A stretch of DNA of 64,000 nt, taken from positions 186,001-250,000 of the forward strand of contig JARVLF010000022.1 in the NCBI GenBank assembly GCA_030849465.1, written 5' to 3'. This stretch comes from Moesziomyces globuligerus (lineage: Eukaryota; Basidiomycota; Ustilaginomycetes; Ustilaginales; Ustilaginaceae). Shown one piece after another: positions 32,315-44,167 of the stretch. The stretch's first letter is position 1. Every line of letters begins with the position of its first letter. The position numbers and the translations under genes are program-made. The notes under the pieces are model-generated. The model did not search any database and was not told where the DNA came from. It worked only from the letters and a program-made list of their open reading frames with translations.

Positions 32315-34774
32315 ATGCAAGCCAACACTTCACAGACTTCTTCGCCAAGAGGCGCAGCGAGAAGATCCAGACCCAACTCTAGGCCGCGCGCACATCACCA
32401 GCAAGGACTTGGACAGGATTCGGACGAGGACGCCACTACAATCCAGATGGACGAGTACGAGCTCGACGCCCAGCCGGGCAAGCGATACGCCAACGGTCTC
32501 GATGATGAGCACGAAGACGACGACCACGAGGAAGGCGAAGACGCCCTCATGCTCGGTCCTGCCACCGCGGGCGAGGAGGAGGCCTACGAGCCGCGCCGGA
32601 ACAAGTCCAGACAACGCGCCAGGAACGGACGTAGACACGTCTCGACTGGATCGATATCGGACAAGTACGATCCCGACGATCCCATGCATCTGGTCAGCAA
32701 GGCCGTGCCGGAGCACGACGACCCTACGCTTCCCGCCCTTACTTGGAGAGCGCTTATCATCGGCTCGTTCTTCTGCGTGATTGGCGCGGCGATCGCACAA
32801 CTCTTCTTCTACAAGTCCAACTCGCCCTCATTCAGCAGCTACTTCGTCATCTTGATATCGCTGCCCATGGGACGATGGATGGCCAATCGCCTTCCACAGC
32901 GCACCATCCGGGTAGGCAAGTGGTCGGTTGAGCTTAACCCGGGGCCTTTCAGCATCAAGGAGCACCTGCTCGTTGCCATCATCGCCTCGTCCGGTGCCAC
33001 CTCGGCGTATGCCAGCGACATCATCAACATCCAAGAGCTCTTCTATCATCAGCACATGAACTGGCTCTCGTCGCTCACCCTGCTCATCACAACTCAGGTG
33101 CTTGGCTTCGGCTTCGCGGGTATCGTCAACAACCTGCTCGTCAAACCAACATCCATGATCTGGCCTAGCACGCTCGTCACCACCTCGCTCTTTCACACGT
33201 TGCACGACAAAGAGGCTCCTAACAACCGCGCTCGCCTTCGCTTGTTCGCCCTGGCTTTCGTCGGCATCTACGTCTACCAGTTCCTGCCCGCCTTGCTCGC
33301 TCCCACGCTATCGAGCGTAGCCATGCTCTGCTTAGTCAACAACAAGGTGCCCGCTTTTCGCTCCCTCAGCTCTGGCTATCACGGACTCGGGTTCCTCAAC
33401 CTCACATTTGACTGGAATGCTGCAGGTATGAGCGGACCGTTCTACCAGCCCTGGTGGGCAGCGCTGAACTTCTACGCCGGATTCGCAGGCATGATGTACA
33501 TCGTCATGCCTATCCTCTACTGGGGCTTCAACTTTTGGAATGCGCAGGCCTTCCCCGAGATCCTCAGCGCAGGACTGTACAACAAAGAGCACAAGAAGTT
33601 TTCGGTCGACAAGCTGCTCAACAAGGACAATACGCTGAACGCGGAGGCATGGTCGGAACAGAAGCCGATGCTCCTCACACCGTACTTTGCGCTTTCGTAC
33701 GGCCTCGGCTTCGCCACCCTGACGAGCACCGTGACACACGTGCTTCTCTGGCACTGGAAGGACATCAAGAAAGCCGCCTCCAACGCAGTGCACGACGACG
33801 TGCACAACCGCCTCATGCGGGCCTACGAGCCCGTGCCGCGCAAGTGGTACGCGACGACTCTGGCCCTCTCGACGTCTGCATCGGTGATGCTCGTCGTGCT
33901 CACACCGTCATTGCAGCTGCCCGTGTGGGCACTTTTGCTGGCGATCTTCATGGGCTTGCTCTTCATCGCGCCGCTCGGCATCCTCCGCGCGGTCTCCGAC
34001 ACGGGCGTCGGACTCAACATCATCTCGGAATTCGTCATTGGCTACATCATGCCGGGCAATCCGATCGGCAACATCCTGTTCAAGACCATGGCGTACATGT
34101 CGCTCAACCAGGCGCTGGATCTGGTGAACGATCTCAAGCTCGGACACTACATCAAGATCCCGCCCAAGCACATGTTTGTTGCGCAGCTGTGGGGCACCAT
34201 GATTGGATGTGTGGTCAATCTGATGGTGGTCAATGTGGTGCTGGACCCTGGATCTGGCTACCGAGCCTTCCTCGACGGTACGGTCGAGGATCCCTCGGGC
34301 CAGTGGGATGGAAGGAAGGTGCATATCTTCTTCTCGGCTTCGGTCATCTGGGGTCTCGTCGGGCCCGCCGAGTTCTTCTCGGGCGCGTATCGGAAGCTCT
34401 ACCTCGGCTTCGTGCTCGGCGCCGTGCTGCCCTTGATCCCCTACGTGCTCCACAAAAGGTACCGCTACAAGTGGCTGCCCAAGGTCGCCTGGCCCATCAT
34501 CCTGCACTCCGCGGCGCTTCCGCCGGCGGTGCCGACCAACGTCATCATGACCGGATTCTTCTTCTCCTGGCTTTCCCAGAAGCATCTGCGCGAAAAGCAT
34601 CCAGTGTGGTTCGAGAAGTTCAACTACGTCCTGTCGGCAGCCTTGGACGCGGGCGCCAGCGTCAATGCGCTCACCATCTTTGTGCTGACGCTCACGTTGC
34701 TCAAGGTCGCCCCTGTGCCCCATTGGGCCGCCAATCCGCTGCAGGATGCAGAGCACTGCAAACCCAATCCATAG
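32315..34774 (+). CDS. Oligopeptide transporter (OPT family)
   Basis: Proton-coupled plasma-membrane transporter for small peptides, glutathione or metal-chelating compounds. 819 residues, no intron. The start is the ATG at 32315 (MQANTSQTSSPRGAARR); the frame upstream begins with TTG. An acidic/basic N-terminal tail of about 140 residues precedes 12 or more hydrophobic segments. Family marks are the NPGPFSIKEHLLVAIIASSGATSAY block with the NPG motif, KVPAFRSLSSGYHGLGFLNLTFDWNAAG, and later IGNILFKTMAYMSLNQALDLVNDLKLGHYIKIPPKHMF, which is highly typical of fungal OPTs. The end reads LTLLKVAPVPHWAANPLQD. Substrate specificity cannot be decided. It is convergent with gar1. Confidence 0.93.
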   Translation: MQANTSQTSSPRGAARRSRPNSRPRAHHQQGLGQDSDEDATTIQMDEYELDAQPGKRYANGLDDEHEDDDHEEGEDALMLGPATAGEEEAYEPRRNKSRQRARNGRRHVSTGSISDKYDPDDPMHLVSKAVPEHDDPTLPALTWRALIIGSFFCVIGAAIAQLFFYKSNSPSFSSYFVILISLPMGRWMANRLPQRTIRVGKWSVELNPGPFSIKEHLLVAIIASSGATSAYASDIINIQELFYHQHMNWLSSLTLLITTQVLGFGFAGIVNNLLVKPTSMIWPSTLVTTSLFHTLHDKEAPNNRARLRLFALAFVGIYVYQFLPALLAPTLSSVAMLCLVNNKVPAFRSLSSGYHGLGFLNLTFDWNAAGMSGPFYQPWWAALNFYAGFAGMMYIVMPILYWGFNFWNAQAFPEILSAGLYNKEHKKFSVDKLLNKDNTLNAEAWSEQKPMLLTPYFALSYGLGFATLTSTVTHVLLWHWKDIKKAASNAVHDDVHNRLMRAYEPVPRKWYATTLALSTSASVMLVVLTPSLQLPVWALLLAIFMGLLFIAPLGILRAVSDTGVGLNIISEFVIGYIMPGNPIGNILFKTMAYMSLNQALDLVNDLKLGHYIKIPPKHMFVAQLWGTMIGCVVNLMVVNVVLDPGSGYRAFLDGTVEDPSGQWDGRKVHIFFSASVIWGLVGPAEFFSGAYRKLYLGFVLGAVLPLIPYVLHKRYRYKWLPKVAWPIILHSAALPPAVPTNVIMTGFFFSWLSQKHLREKHPVWFEKFNYVLSAALDAGASVNALTIFVLTLTLLKVAPVPHWAANPLQDAEHCKPNP

Positions 34775-35083
34775 ACTCGTCACACGTTTTCTGCAACGCA
34801 ATTCCGGACCTTGCGTCTTTGGTTTCCGAGAGCAGAGCGGTTGGAGCGTGTGTGCATGACAAAATGCGATGCGCGTTTGCTTCGTCCAACTTGCAATGAG
34901 ATCGCTTGGTCCGATGCGCCACTGAGTCGGAAGCCGCACAGACGCCACAGACCGAGCCATGCTGATGACGAAACGAATGAGAGGTCAATACTAACACAAA
35001 TACACAAAAGATGAAAGGAGACAATGCCGGGCAGAGGGAAGGGGGATGGGATGAGGCGAAGGGGCGATGGCAGGCTCTGTCGC
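34775..35083. other. Convergent 3' flank, OPT gene / gar1
   Basis: 309 bases between opposing stop codons. No coding signal. Confidence 0.55.
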
Positions 35084-35895
35084 TTAGTAGCCGCCGCGAC
35101 CACCGCCACGGCCGCCGAATCCGCCGCCTCGGCCACCACCGCGGCCGCCCGAGAATCCACCGCCGCGTCCACCGCTGAATCCGCCGCCGCGTCCACCTCC
35201 GAATCCGCCGCCACGTCCGCCGCTGAATCCACCGCCACGTCCACCGCCGAATCCGCCGCCGCGTCCGCCGCCGAAGCCACCGCGACCGCCAGCACCTCCT
35301 CGGCCGCCGAAGCCGCCACGGCCTCTTGGTGCGCCTCGGCCGCCAGCCGCGCCGCCTCGTGCACCACCCTTCTTCTTGGGTGCCTTTGTCAACGATTTTG
35401 GCTTGGGCAGGAAGCGCTCGATCGGCAAGAGCTTCTCGCCAGAGATGTAGACCTTGTCGTCCGCCTTGAAGGATGTAGCGACCATGCCGGGGTCCATCTT
35501 GACGGTGAAGTAGACCTCGTTGATGGGTCCGAGGATTTCGTCGACCTTGCCGATCTGCGACTTGTTCTCGAGGCTGTGGAGAGACGAAGCGATGCGGAAC
35601 AACAGCCATGGTCAATAACTCCGCTCTGTCGCCTAGATACAGGCGTGTGGGAGAATGATACTTACTAGATTGGTGCGTTAAAGTAGGGGACGTGCTTTGC
35701 GTCGGTGGACTGGCAGAGCATCTCGCCCTCGACGGCATGCATGAACGAGCCCATGGGCTGCACTGTCTCGGGAGGGCCAGCGTTGGCATAGCCGCCACGT
35801 CCTCCACCGCCGAAGCCGCCGCGGCCACCGCGAGACGAGAAGCCTCCGCGGCCACCGCGGTCGCCTCCTCCACGTCCGCCTCCACGGAACGACAT
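35084..35895 (-). CDS. gar1: H/ACA snoRNP protein GAR1
   Basis: Core protein of H/ACA ribonucleoprotein particles that guide pseudouridylation of rRNA and snRNA in the nucleolus. Exons 35895-35666 and 35573-35084 join across a 92-nt intron, giving 239 residues. The central conserved domain is complete: [50 protein letters not shown] and [19 protein letters not shown]. It is flanked by Gly/Arg-rich tails: a short one at the N-terminus ([18 protein letters not shown]) and a long C-terminal one of repeated GGRGGGF units, typical of GAR1, and likely arginine-methylated. The splice at the I-Y junction is needed because the frame otherwise stops two codons on. It is divergent from the HIT-finger gene. 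Confidence 0.94.
35095..35370 (-). repeat. In-frame tandem coding repeat (RGG box of gar1)
   Basis: A minus-strand tandem array of roughly 24-27-nt units coding [19 protein letters not shown]. The opposite strand reads as Ala/Ser/Thr-rich frames, which are artefacts. Such GC-rich repeats are prone to length variation between strains. Confidence 0.8.
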
Positions 35896-36426
35896 GGTTG
35901 TATCTAGGGTGGACGACTCGAAGCGGGTGCTGAGTCGGAAAACGATCGGAGATGAAAGCAAGCGCTGCTGAGCTTGTAGCCTTTTCACAGATCCGCCTTC
36001 GTTGTGCTCGGTCGGAGGATGCAAGTAGGGAGAGATGGTGATGACGATGAGGACGATGATGAGCTTCCCCTTGGTAGCAGCTGTGCGCCTTAGCTGCAAA
36101 GTGGGTCGAAAGTCAAAAATTTCCTGGCACCGGTTCTTCGTGCTTTCGGCATGGCCGCACTTCCAGACTGCGCTGTCGAAGCGCAAAAATGTCCGGAACC
36201 GATTGTGAGCACTGCTGGGCTTTCGCACGAGAGACTTGCGCCGCCCGATTTCGAGCCTGCGTGTGTGGACCCTGAGATCTGCGAAGCTCCACTTCGCTTC
36301 TTTTTGAAAGAACACCACTCCGACTTGGCAGCATCGACGGGCGTGCACACACGACACCGACATGGAGCTCTTCCTGTCTCGAACAGGTCGACGGGAGTAG
36401 CAGCAGGCCGTCGCACGGGACTCGCA
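35896..36426. promoter_or_regulatory. Divergent promoter region, gar1 / znhit2
   Basis: 531 bases between the chosen ATGs. The frame of the HIT gene is open further 5' (to 36151), but this stretch is not recognisably conserved. Confidence 0.5.
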
Positions 36427-38289
36427 ATGTCGCTGTCGGACCTTTTCAATGTCTCGCGGGCGACTCGTCGCGACAAAGCGCGCGAGCAGGGCCTGCTGCC
36501 CACCCCAACATCAGCCAGGGGGATCTCGGTACGACTGTGCAACATCTGCTACACCGCTGCAGCCTCGTACACCTGTCCGAAATGTAATGTCCCCTTCTGC
36601 TCGCTGGCGTGCTTCCGCAGCTCCGATCATGAGCACTGCTCTGCCGCGTTCTCGTCGGTTGCCGTCCAAGACGCCTCGGCCGCCTCGGCCAGTGAGGTGA
36701 ACGATGCCGATCGCCACAAAGTCTTTGACATGCTGGATCGACTCCAGAAGCATGAAGCGACGGCAAAGACGAACCTGGAAGACGCCTCCGACAGCGACGG
36801 CGGTGACGAGGATGCAGAGGAAGGTGCCTTGCGGCTGGCCGAGATCGACCCTGCGCAAATCGAGGCCGCATCGACCGACGAGCTCCTCGCCATGCTCACC
36901 GACAAGCAACGGACCAAGTTTCTCCAAGCCGTCAAGGGGCCGCAATCTGCCGCTCAGCTGATGCATCGGCTCGATCAAAAAGCTGCTCGACGCACTCTTC
37001 CGGACGCAAGCGCGGCACAGAGCGGAAGCCTGATCATGCCTCACTCTCAACCAGAACGAGAGGAAAGCATCCCCCAGAATCGACCTGCATGGCAGTCTAC
37101 TCCTTGGTACAGCAAAAAGTCGGAGGCGTTGATCGACTTTAGCGGACGTTCGAGCAAGCAGATGTCCGCCTTCGTCGATGCAATCGTCAAGCTCTCCGCA
37201 GCCAGGGCAACCGGATCCGCAGCAACGCTGGCGCGTCCAGTGCTCGATCTGAGGTACAACCTCTGTGCCGTTCTGATGGCCTATGCCTACATTCTGCGGA
37301 ATCTGGACATTGCGAGTCTCTCCGAACTCACAAGACCCCCATCGTCTGCTCGAGTGGCGGCCTCGGATATCGCTAACGACTCGGCCGCTTCCCGCACGCC
37401 GCAGCGGAAGATGCAGACGCTGTTCGAGAACACGTTTGGCGAGAGCGACGACGAAGGGCCTCCTCCGCTCGAGCCCGATCTTCCAGATCCGGTCGAGCCG
37501 TTCCTGCCTTTGCCAGCGATGTCGAAGGTGGATGCTTCCGATCAAAACCGGAAGCCGCTCGGTGTTGAGGATGGCACGATGGTCGAAGAAGCGATGGACA
37601 GGCTCGAGCGTCTCGTGCCCTTCCTCTTTGCCATCCCTTCCCGCTCTGCAACACGTGCGGATTCGTTGCCGTCGTCGCGGAACGAGGGCGCGACTGTTCT
37701 GTCGACACTCGAAGACGCCTCGACGTGGATTCTATCGCACCTCGATCTGGAGACAGAAGTCGGTCACGGCGGCGCCGACGCTTTGACACTTCAGCTGATC
37801 AAAGATCTCGCAGATCTCTTGGCCACCGAGAAACTCGTCCCCAACTTCGCCGATGATGCCGAGGTCGAACCGCGATACGTTCTCGTATCTCGCTTCGCAC
37901 TACTCCAACCAGAGCACGCTTTTGCAGTAGCCCAGTCGCCGCAGCTGCTAAGTGCGATCGCCGACCTCTTTTTCTTCTTCGACGACGCGGCTTCGATAGT
38001 CAGCACAGCAGACGATCGAGATCAGTCTCGGTCGTCAAAGCACAAAGCCATCAGATTGGCTCAGCGCAAGCTCTGCTTCTACCTGAGCAACGCGCTCTTC
38101 GACGCTCACACGTCCTCCAACATCTCTCAACGCGAACTGCCACAGCAATTGCGGTACGAGCTCGAGAAGGCTCGGTCTCGGATACATGCTACTAGCGAGG
38201 CGGATAAGCTGGCGGCCGCTCTCACGTTGCTCGGGGACAACGGCGCCGAGACATCTGCCATTCAAGTCACGGCTCCAACCGGAAGCTAG
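36427..38289 (+). CDS. HIT-type zinc-finger protein, ZNHIT2-like
   Basis: 620 residues from the ATG at 36427 (CGCAATGTCGCTG). An N-terminal HIT finger is complete: C38-x2-C41-x8-C50-x2-C53-x4-C58-x3-C62-x5-H68-x2-C71. The rest is large and mainly helical, with acidic stretches and conserved-looking blocks ([74 protein letters not shown]). Finger plus long helical C-terminus with a WW-S-like motif fits ZNHIT2 rather than the short HIT1/ZNHIT3. ZNHIT proteins work with R2TP/RUVBL ATPases in assembly of snRNPs and snoRNPs. The frame is open 92 codons further upstream (to 36151), but that segment is unconserved-looking and lies in the promoter of gar1. Confidence 0.83.
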   Translation: MSLSDLFNVSRATRRDKAREQGLLPTPTSARGISVRLCNICYTAAASYTCPKCNVPFCSLACFRSSDHEHCSAAFSSVAVQDASAASASEVNDADRHKVFDMLDRLQKHEATAKTNLEDASDSDGGDEDAEEGALRLAEIDPAQIEAASTDELLAMLTDKQRTKFLQAVKGPQSAAQLMHRLDQKAARRTLPDASAAQSGSLIMPHSQPEREESIPQNRPAWQSTPWYSKKSEALIDFSGRSSKQMSAFVDAIVKLSAARATGSAATLARPVLDLRYNLCAVLMAYAYILRNLDIASLSELTRPPSSARVAASDIANDSAASRTPQRKMQTLFENTFGESDDEGPPPLEPDLPDPVEPFLPLPAMSKVDASDQNRKPLGVEDGTMVEEAMDRLERLVPFLFAIPSRSATRADSLPSSRNEGATVLSTLEDASTWILSHLDLETEVGHGGADALTLQLIKDLADLLATEKLVPNFADDAEVEPRYVLVSRFALLQPEHAFAVAQSPQLLSAIADLFFFFDDAASIVSTADDRDQSRSSKHKAIRLAQRKLCFYLSNALFDAHTSSNISQRELPQQLRYELEKARSRIHATSEADKLAAALTLLGDNGAETSAIQVTAPTGS

Positions 38290-38586
38290 CGTCGACACAG
38301 GGCCGCATGTCATCACAAAATTCTTACGCACAGCCGCACCCGCTTCGCCTGATGCAATAGCCAGCACTTATCAAAAGCCTGTTTGAGGGACGGGTCACAT
38401 TGCAATGAACAGATGGGAATCGCGGATCGTACAAAAGGGATGCGTGCTGAGAGGCGTTGCGAAATGTGAACTTACAAGAAAGACAAAACAAGGCGAGAAT
38501 GGAATGCACAGAGGGGACACTGCTTTGGACAAAGGGCGACGACAGAGCCGTTCGAGAGGCCGGAACACGGACGAAGGCGCCAACTA

Positions 38587-41500
38587 CTAGCGCGCCTCGT
38601 AGATGACGTGCATCGCAGTCTCCATGGGCAGCGGGTGCTCGGTTCCGCGGTTGCTGACAAAGTACGGAAGCTTCTCGTTGGGGTTCGGCCCGGCATCGTT
38701 GACGACCGGCGGAGGGCCGGTGGGGGCCATGCGCAGACCTGCGTGCTTGAAGAACTCCCTGGCCATGGCGGGAAGAGCCACCTCGAGGATTGACTGGGAA
38801 GGAGCATCGCCGAGGCCAAGACGCACCGGCAGCTTGCTAGAGGGCGAATACTGCTCGGGATCGTGCGAGAGCTGCGGGTCTCGGTACAGCGCCGAAGGCG
38901 AGATGAAGACACCATCGCCGACCTGGACCTGGACCTTGGCGCCATCGGCATCCGGAAGCACCACTGCCTGCAGGGCAAACTTGGCCTGCGGCGGAGTGAT
39001 GCTGCTGACACGGTACGCCTCCATAAGGCGCGTGCGCAATTCGGCCGTCGAGGCGGGATCGGTCTTCTGCGAAAGCTGGTACATAGCCGAAAGATGCTCG
39101 GCGTTTTCTTCGAGCAGGAACCACTTGAAGACCTGCATGAGCACCAGCGAGTGCGTCGCCGTGAGCGAGACCATCATGTTGAGGCAGTCCCGCACGAGCT
39201 GGTCGTTCGTCTTGCCCGAGGACAAGAGAGCGTGGTAGAACTGCTTGGCAATGTCGTTGGCGGCGATGTTGCCAGGGCCGCCGAGCACGTTTGAGATCCC
39301 CTGGACCAGCGAGAAGACCGGCGAAAGAATGCCATCCACCGTGTGCAGGCGTGCCCAGATGAGGTTCTTGAGACGACGCGTGCACGTTTCGGACTGCTCC
39401 TCGAGCTCCCAGGTCTGGTGTCCTTGGAAGTCGAACGAGCCGTACATGGCGTAGGCAAGCGGCTTAGCGAGCATGAGGAAGAGTTCTTGCGGCGACATGC
39501 CGAGGTGCAGGCCATGCGTGCCAGGCGTCGGCAGCGCAAAGAGCGTCGACGTAAACTGCGCCGAGACCGTGTTGACCACCTCGAGCAGGTCCACGATGCG
39601 CTGGCGACCCGACGGAGCGAAAGCAACGCTTCGTGCCTTCATCAGCGTGTCCGTGTTGACACTGAAGAACTCGCCAATGCGGTCCTTCCAATTCGTGATG
39701 GACTGCAGTGCCGACGTCATCACACCCTCGTCGTACGACATCGACGGAAGCGTGACGAAGAAGGTGGTGTTTTCGAGAATATCCTTGCTCGCCGAGTACG
39801 ACTCAATGGCGTGCCAGCGACGGGCCGGGGCCGGGTACGAGGTGTCGTAGTGCTCGAGCACGCGCTTCTCCTTGAGCATCTGGATCGTCCTCGCTGGGAT
39901 GCGGAAGGGATAGAGGGCGTACACCGAGTTGTAGGGGAACTGGCCCGGCAGCGTCGACATGATCAGCTTGCCCATCAGACCGCGCGAGCCGGGCTGGGGA
40001 GTGGTGCTGTACTCGTAGCCCCGGCTCGTGAGGTTCGACGTCGAGAAATCGCTCGTGTAGAAGCGGTCTCCTCGCGTGAGCGCAGCGGCATCGCTCAGGA
40101 TGCCGCGGGAGATCGTGTAGCCGGGGCAAAGGCCGCTGCCCGGAATGCTAGGCTTAGCCTCCTCCGCCATCAGTCCCGGATAGAGCTCGAGATTGTCGAT
40201 GTCGCCATAGAGCATCTCGGCGGCCTCGTAGACCTTCGGATCCGGGTTCCACTCGCGGAAGGATGAGAAGGTCTTGAGACCCAGGAACTGGCGGAACTCG
40301 TTCATGGTGCAGAGTGCCCAGTCCTTGCGCGCCGTGATCATGCCGAGGATCTCGATGGGTCGGAACCAGCTCGGATGGCCACGGGCGCGGAATGCAGCTG
40401 CCACATCCGAGACGGCATCCTTGATGACCTGAGCCAGCAAAGCATCGCTGAACTTGCCCTGCGCGTCCCTCTCCCAATTGTGCAGATTCCATTGGCCTGG
40501 ATCGGTGTCCATGAACTCGAACTTGATCCCGGCGGCAGTCTCGACAAACTGCTTCGGAGACACCTCCTCAGGTCGCTTGCCGGGGAACTTGGACTCCAAA
40601 AAGTCGTTCATCCACTTCTCGTCCATCTGCGACACGGCAGCGTGCCAGCGGTAGAGAACGGAGAACTCGGCCGCGACAGAGTTGCCAACGCCTCGCTCGA
40701 GTCTGCCCGGTCCAGGGATGTTCTTGATCACCTCGAGCGGATCGACGTACCACTCCGAGTCGTTTGTGTTGAGGATGACCGGGATGTAGTCGCGGAGGAT
40801 GATGTGGAGGAAGAGGCCGCAGTTGACGAGGCGAGCGATGCCGAACAGTTCCGCGTCCAGCGACTCCCCCTCGAGATCGTCGAAGCGGTGGCCCTCGTTC
40901 ACCTCGTACAGACGCTTGGCGATAAGATTGTGGCTTCGGCTGAACATGATTGCGAGCGCAGAGGTCGAAGGGGGCATCATAGCCAGACGCCAGTCGCCAA
41001 TGGCATCGGGCTTGAGCAGGCCCATGGTACGCGTTCGCACTCGTCCCTGCTCTTTCTCGTTGGCCCCGTACACCACCTGGAGGTCCAGGTACGAAGAGTG
41101 CTCGTTGTACGAGGAGTGAGCACCCGGCTCGCGCGTCGTAGAGAAGATGTCGTGGATGATGATGTTGGCAAAGTTGAAGAGCAGGGAGCTGATGCCAGTG
41201 GGATGAGGCTCAAAGCTGTCGCGAGCTAGCAGAAGGTCGTACACGGTGCCAGGATCCGGAAGATTGACTGGCTGAGGATGGGTACGCTGGACGTTGCGCG
41301 AGTAGGGCTGATTTGCAGCGCCGAGCTCGGGATTCTGAACGTTGTTGTCCGAGCCATCCGGACGACGGAAGCGGTGCTGGGGGCCCATGAAGGCAACCGG
41401 CGGGTGGGGCAGGTCGCCCCAGATGATGGTGATGAGCGCATTCGAGAGCGTGCGGCTGACGTTGGACGTGACGGGCATGCTGGCGAGCAGCGTGATGAGC

Positions 41501-41906
41501 TGCTCGAGCAGAAGTTTGCGGTCATCGAGACCGCCTCCGGAGAGTCCCGTAATGAGCAGGTTGGGCGCCTGGCCGAGCAGCTTGATGTCGTTGACCAGCC
41601 TGCTGCGATTGACCTGGTCCAGCAACATCTGAAGTTCACCCATCGACGTGCTGGCCACCGCTGACGACTTTGCCTGCGCCTGCTTCAGCGTCACCTGCGC
41701 CTTTTTGCGCGTCTCGGTGGCGGAAAGACCAGCGGCATCGGTGGTCTGGTGCATCTTGTCTTGTACAAACGACTTGATCTGTGCAATGGGCGGGGGCAGG
41801 CGCAGCGTGAGACTCAGAGTCAGATGTGCCCACTTGACCATGAAGCAACCTGGAAACCGGTGTGGAAGCTTACCTGCGACATGGTCTCGGTCGTGACCTG
41901 ACTCAT
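38587..41906 (-). CDS. ssp1: Fatty-acid heme dioxygenase, Ppo/linoleate diol synthase family (Ssp1-like)
   Basis: Oxygenates oleic/linoleic acid; products act as sporulation signals or spore-lipid modifiers. Exon 1 (41906-41874, MSQVTTETMSQ) is spliced to 41778-38587, giving 1074 residues. The N-terminal animal-peroxidase-like domain is intact: distal His in NFANIIIHDIFST (about H220) and catalytic Tyr plus proximal His in AEFSVLYRWHAAV (Y387, H390). The C-terminal third is P450-like in order and hydrophobic pattern, but at the heme-thiolate position (about 998-1010) it reads LGLGDAPSQSILEVA with no Cys, so the diol-synthase/isomerase half is probably inactive, as known for some fungal 10-dioxygenases such as PpoC. 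The smut protein Ssp1, abundant in teliospores, belongs to this family; the symbol is by analogy. A TATA box lies 365 bases upstream. Confidence 0.88.
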
Positions 41907-44167
41907 AGCTGCAATGTGCCAGATCCCTGGCAAGTTGAAGGTTGCGAGCTGAGGCCGTTTCGATTACGGGAGAAGATTGACGCAGCGGTCGCTTATGATG
42001 CCCTGCGAAGGACTCTTGGTAGAGCTACAGATCTGGGAGGGACTGCGATGGACAGGCGGACGTGGCAACCAGGACAGAGCGGTCGGGATATTCGCAGGTT
42101 GCGCCAATGTGAGGGAGCAGGACGGTCGTAGCAGGTGTTTGCTGAGCGAGATTGGAAGCGCTGAGAGTGAAAGACAGGATTCGATCGATCTTTGTCCTTG
42201 ACGATAGAGATGGGCTGGAGGGAACGGGCTGGGCTGGGCTGTGGAGCTCATCGTGCGGGGTCTTCAGGAGCTTTATATAGCTGAGGAGGCCGGGCTCATT
42301 CTTGTCTCGGTCTCCCTGGCCATAGCCGTAGCCAGATGCAGCCTCGAAGTCAGTTGCAGACAGACGGACCATGTGGGAAGCTTGGCCGACTGGCTCAGGG
42401 CAGGAAGAGAACCACGGGCTGGCGCGCTTGTGCCTTGCGTGGCGCGCTCTGTGACTTGACTCTGCTCCGACTCTTCGCGCTGGACCCTGTCGGCCCTCGT
42501 GAAGAACATGAAGCGCATACAGGCGAGGCCGCATGTCGTTGACGTTTTTCCGCGCCTCTCCCGTTTCTCCAGGGTCTTGGGGAAGCGTGGCCGAACTGCC
42601 TGCATATTCAGCACTGCAAAGCCTCTCGGCACACGCTCACATCAGCAGCGCAATGCGGTCCTGGGCCCGACGACAAGGGTCGAGCTCGCTGCCCTTTCGG
42701 CTCCCGTGCCGTGAAGTGCTCTCTCGCCTCCCTCTCAAAATGGCATGCTTCTTAGGTTGGCTAACCGGAACCATGCGCCGTCGGCCCTCGCCGATTTCTT
42801 CGCGTCTGGCTCGGCACGGCCTCCGCTCGAAGCCTCGTCTTGCGGCGACGGACTCGACTCTGCGTTCTGGTCAGGTCACATGGTCACAGTTCATTGGCTT
42901 GAATGCTTCTGCTGGGCTGCACTGGCTTGCGCCCAAGCCAGCGCCAGAGTGAATCAGCCCTTCGGCGAGACCGATGCGACCACTAGCTACTTGACAGGTT
43001 CAATTGCATTTGAAAGGAGAGCTGGCTTGCGTCTTCGTAGACCGCATCGTATCGTCACACTGTACCGCTTGGCGCCACAGCGGTGTGAGCCCTCTGCCCG
43101 CGGTCACGGTCCCAAGCGATGCTCCCACGCCAAGTCGTTTCCATGAAAGAACACGGGGAAAGCAGCGTGAACGTCCTCGGCGGTTGGTCGTGGGAGCGGC
43201 GGTCATGTCTTCAGGTCCCGACATGCGGAGCAGTCCCGTCCCACAGGAAAATTGTGCTTCGAAACCTTATTGAAAATATAAAATAAAAAGTCCGGCTTGA
43301 GAGAGATTCTCCATTGGCCATCATGCGGTCGAATCTGGCAGTGCTGATTTGCAAGCCTCCCTGCACGGACCCTCGCACGCCCTGCTTTGAAACACGCACA
43401 TTCGGCAGATCCGAGGCCAAAGGATCCTAGTTTGACAGGCGCGCTAGGCGAAATGGGTAAGTTACAATGGCAGCCAGTCCGTCAGAAGCCCTCCGTTCCT
43501 CGGGGCCCGATGGACGACGGCCCGAGTCCGACTCACGAGAGTGGGCGCTTTTCGACAGATATGAAAAAAGCGACATGACTCAGGGTCCTGTCGACGTTCG
43601 CAAGCCACAATGTGCTGTGATCATAGGAGATGGCGGACGTCATCAGCACCACGTCATCACATGACAGTATGGACATCGATTCAGCGCTGTGCAGGGCAGG
43701 GCGCAAAGAGCGCAGGTCCGCCTGAGGTCCGCCTGAGGCGAAAGCTATGCTGTGCATTCAAGCAGAAATTCAGCAAGCGTGACGAATCGGAAGCCGAAGC
43801 CGAAGCCGCATCTTGGTGAGGATGCCTATGCGAGAAGCGACCTCGAGCGTCTCAGGCCAATGACGACGCAGCGACGCTAAAGGCGTAGCACTCTCTTCGC
43901 CGTTTTTCAAAGGGGAACCGCGTGCAAGCAGCGCACAGCATTGAACCAAGAGCGCCTCGTGTGAGTTGGCGCTCACCCTCCCTGGAATCAAGCTTTGGCT
44001 ACACCACACTGCTGTGTTGCTGGCTTGTTCAGTCAGATTGCGGAATCTGGCGGTGCGCCTAGTATACAGACATTGGAGCATTGAATCCGGTGGTGCGGCC
44101 AAGGCTCTAGCATGCCGCAAGCTGCCGGACGTGCAGGAGGTATCATACAGCTAATGCTGATTCGGTT
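41907..44167. other. 2.26-kb intergenic region between ssp1-like and dur3 genes
   Basis: No gene recognised. Contents: the promoter of the dioxygenase gene at the left, a 12-bp direct repeat AGGTCCGCCTGA (twice) at about 43714-43737, and an AT-rich patch (AAAATATAAAATAAAAAG) near 43275. A short GAAGCC repeat lies near 43790. The right end is the 3' flank of dur3. Confidence 0.55.
42271..42279 (-). promoter_or_regulatory. TATA box of the Ssp1-like dioxygenase gene
   Basis: TATATAAAG on the minus strand, 365 bases upstream of the ATG at 41906. A strong TATA match suggests regulated, high-amplitude expression, consistent with a spore-stage gene. A leader of about 330 nt would result. Confidence 0.55.

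Noticed and set aside
35024..35668. Plus-strand frame with Ala/Ser/Thr/Glu repeats
   Set aside because: It is the reverse reading of the GAR1 RGG repeat; the minus strand encodes a conserved protein.
36151..36426. N-terminal extension of the HIT-finger protein
   Set aside because: Unconserved-looking, lies in the shared promoter with gar1, and the internal ATG at 36427 has good context right before the conserved part.
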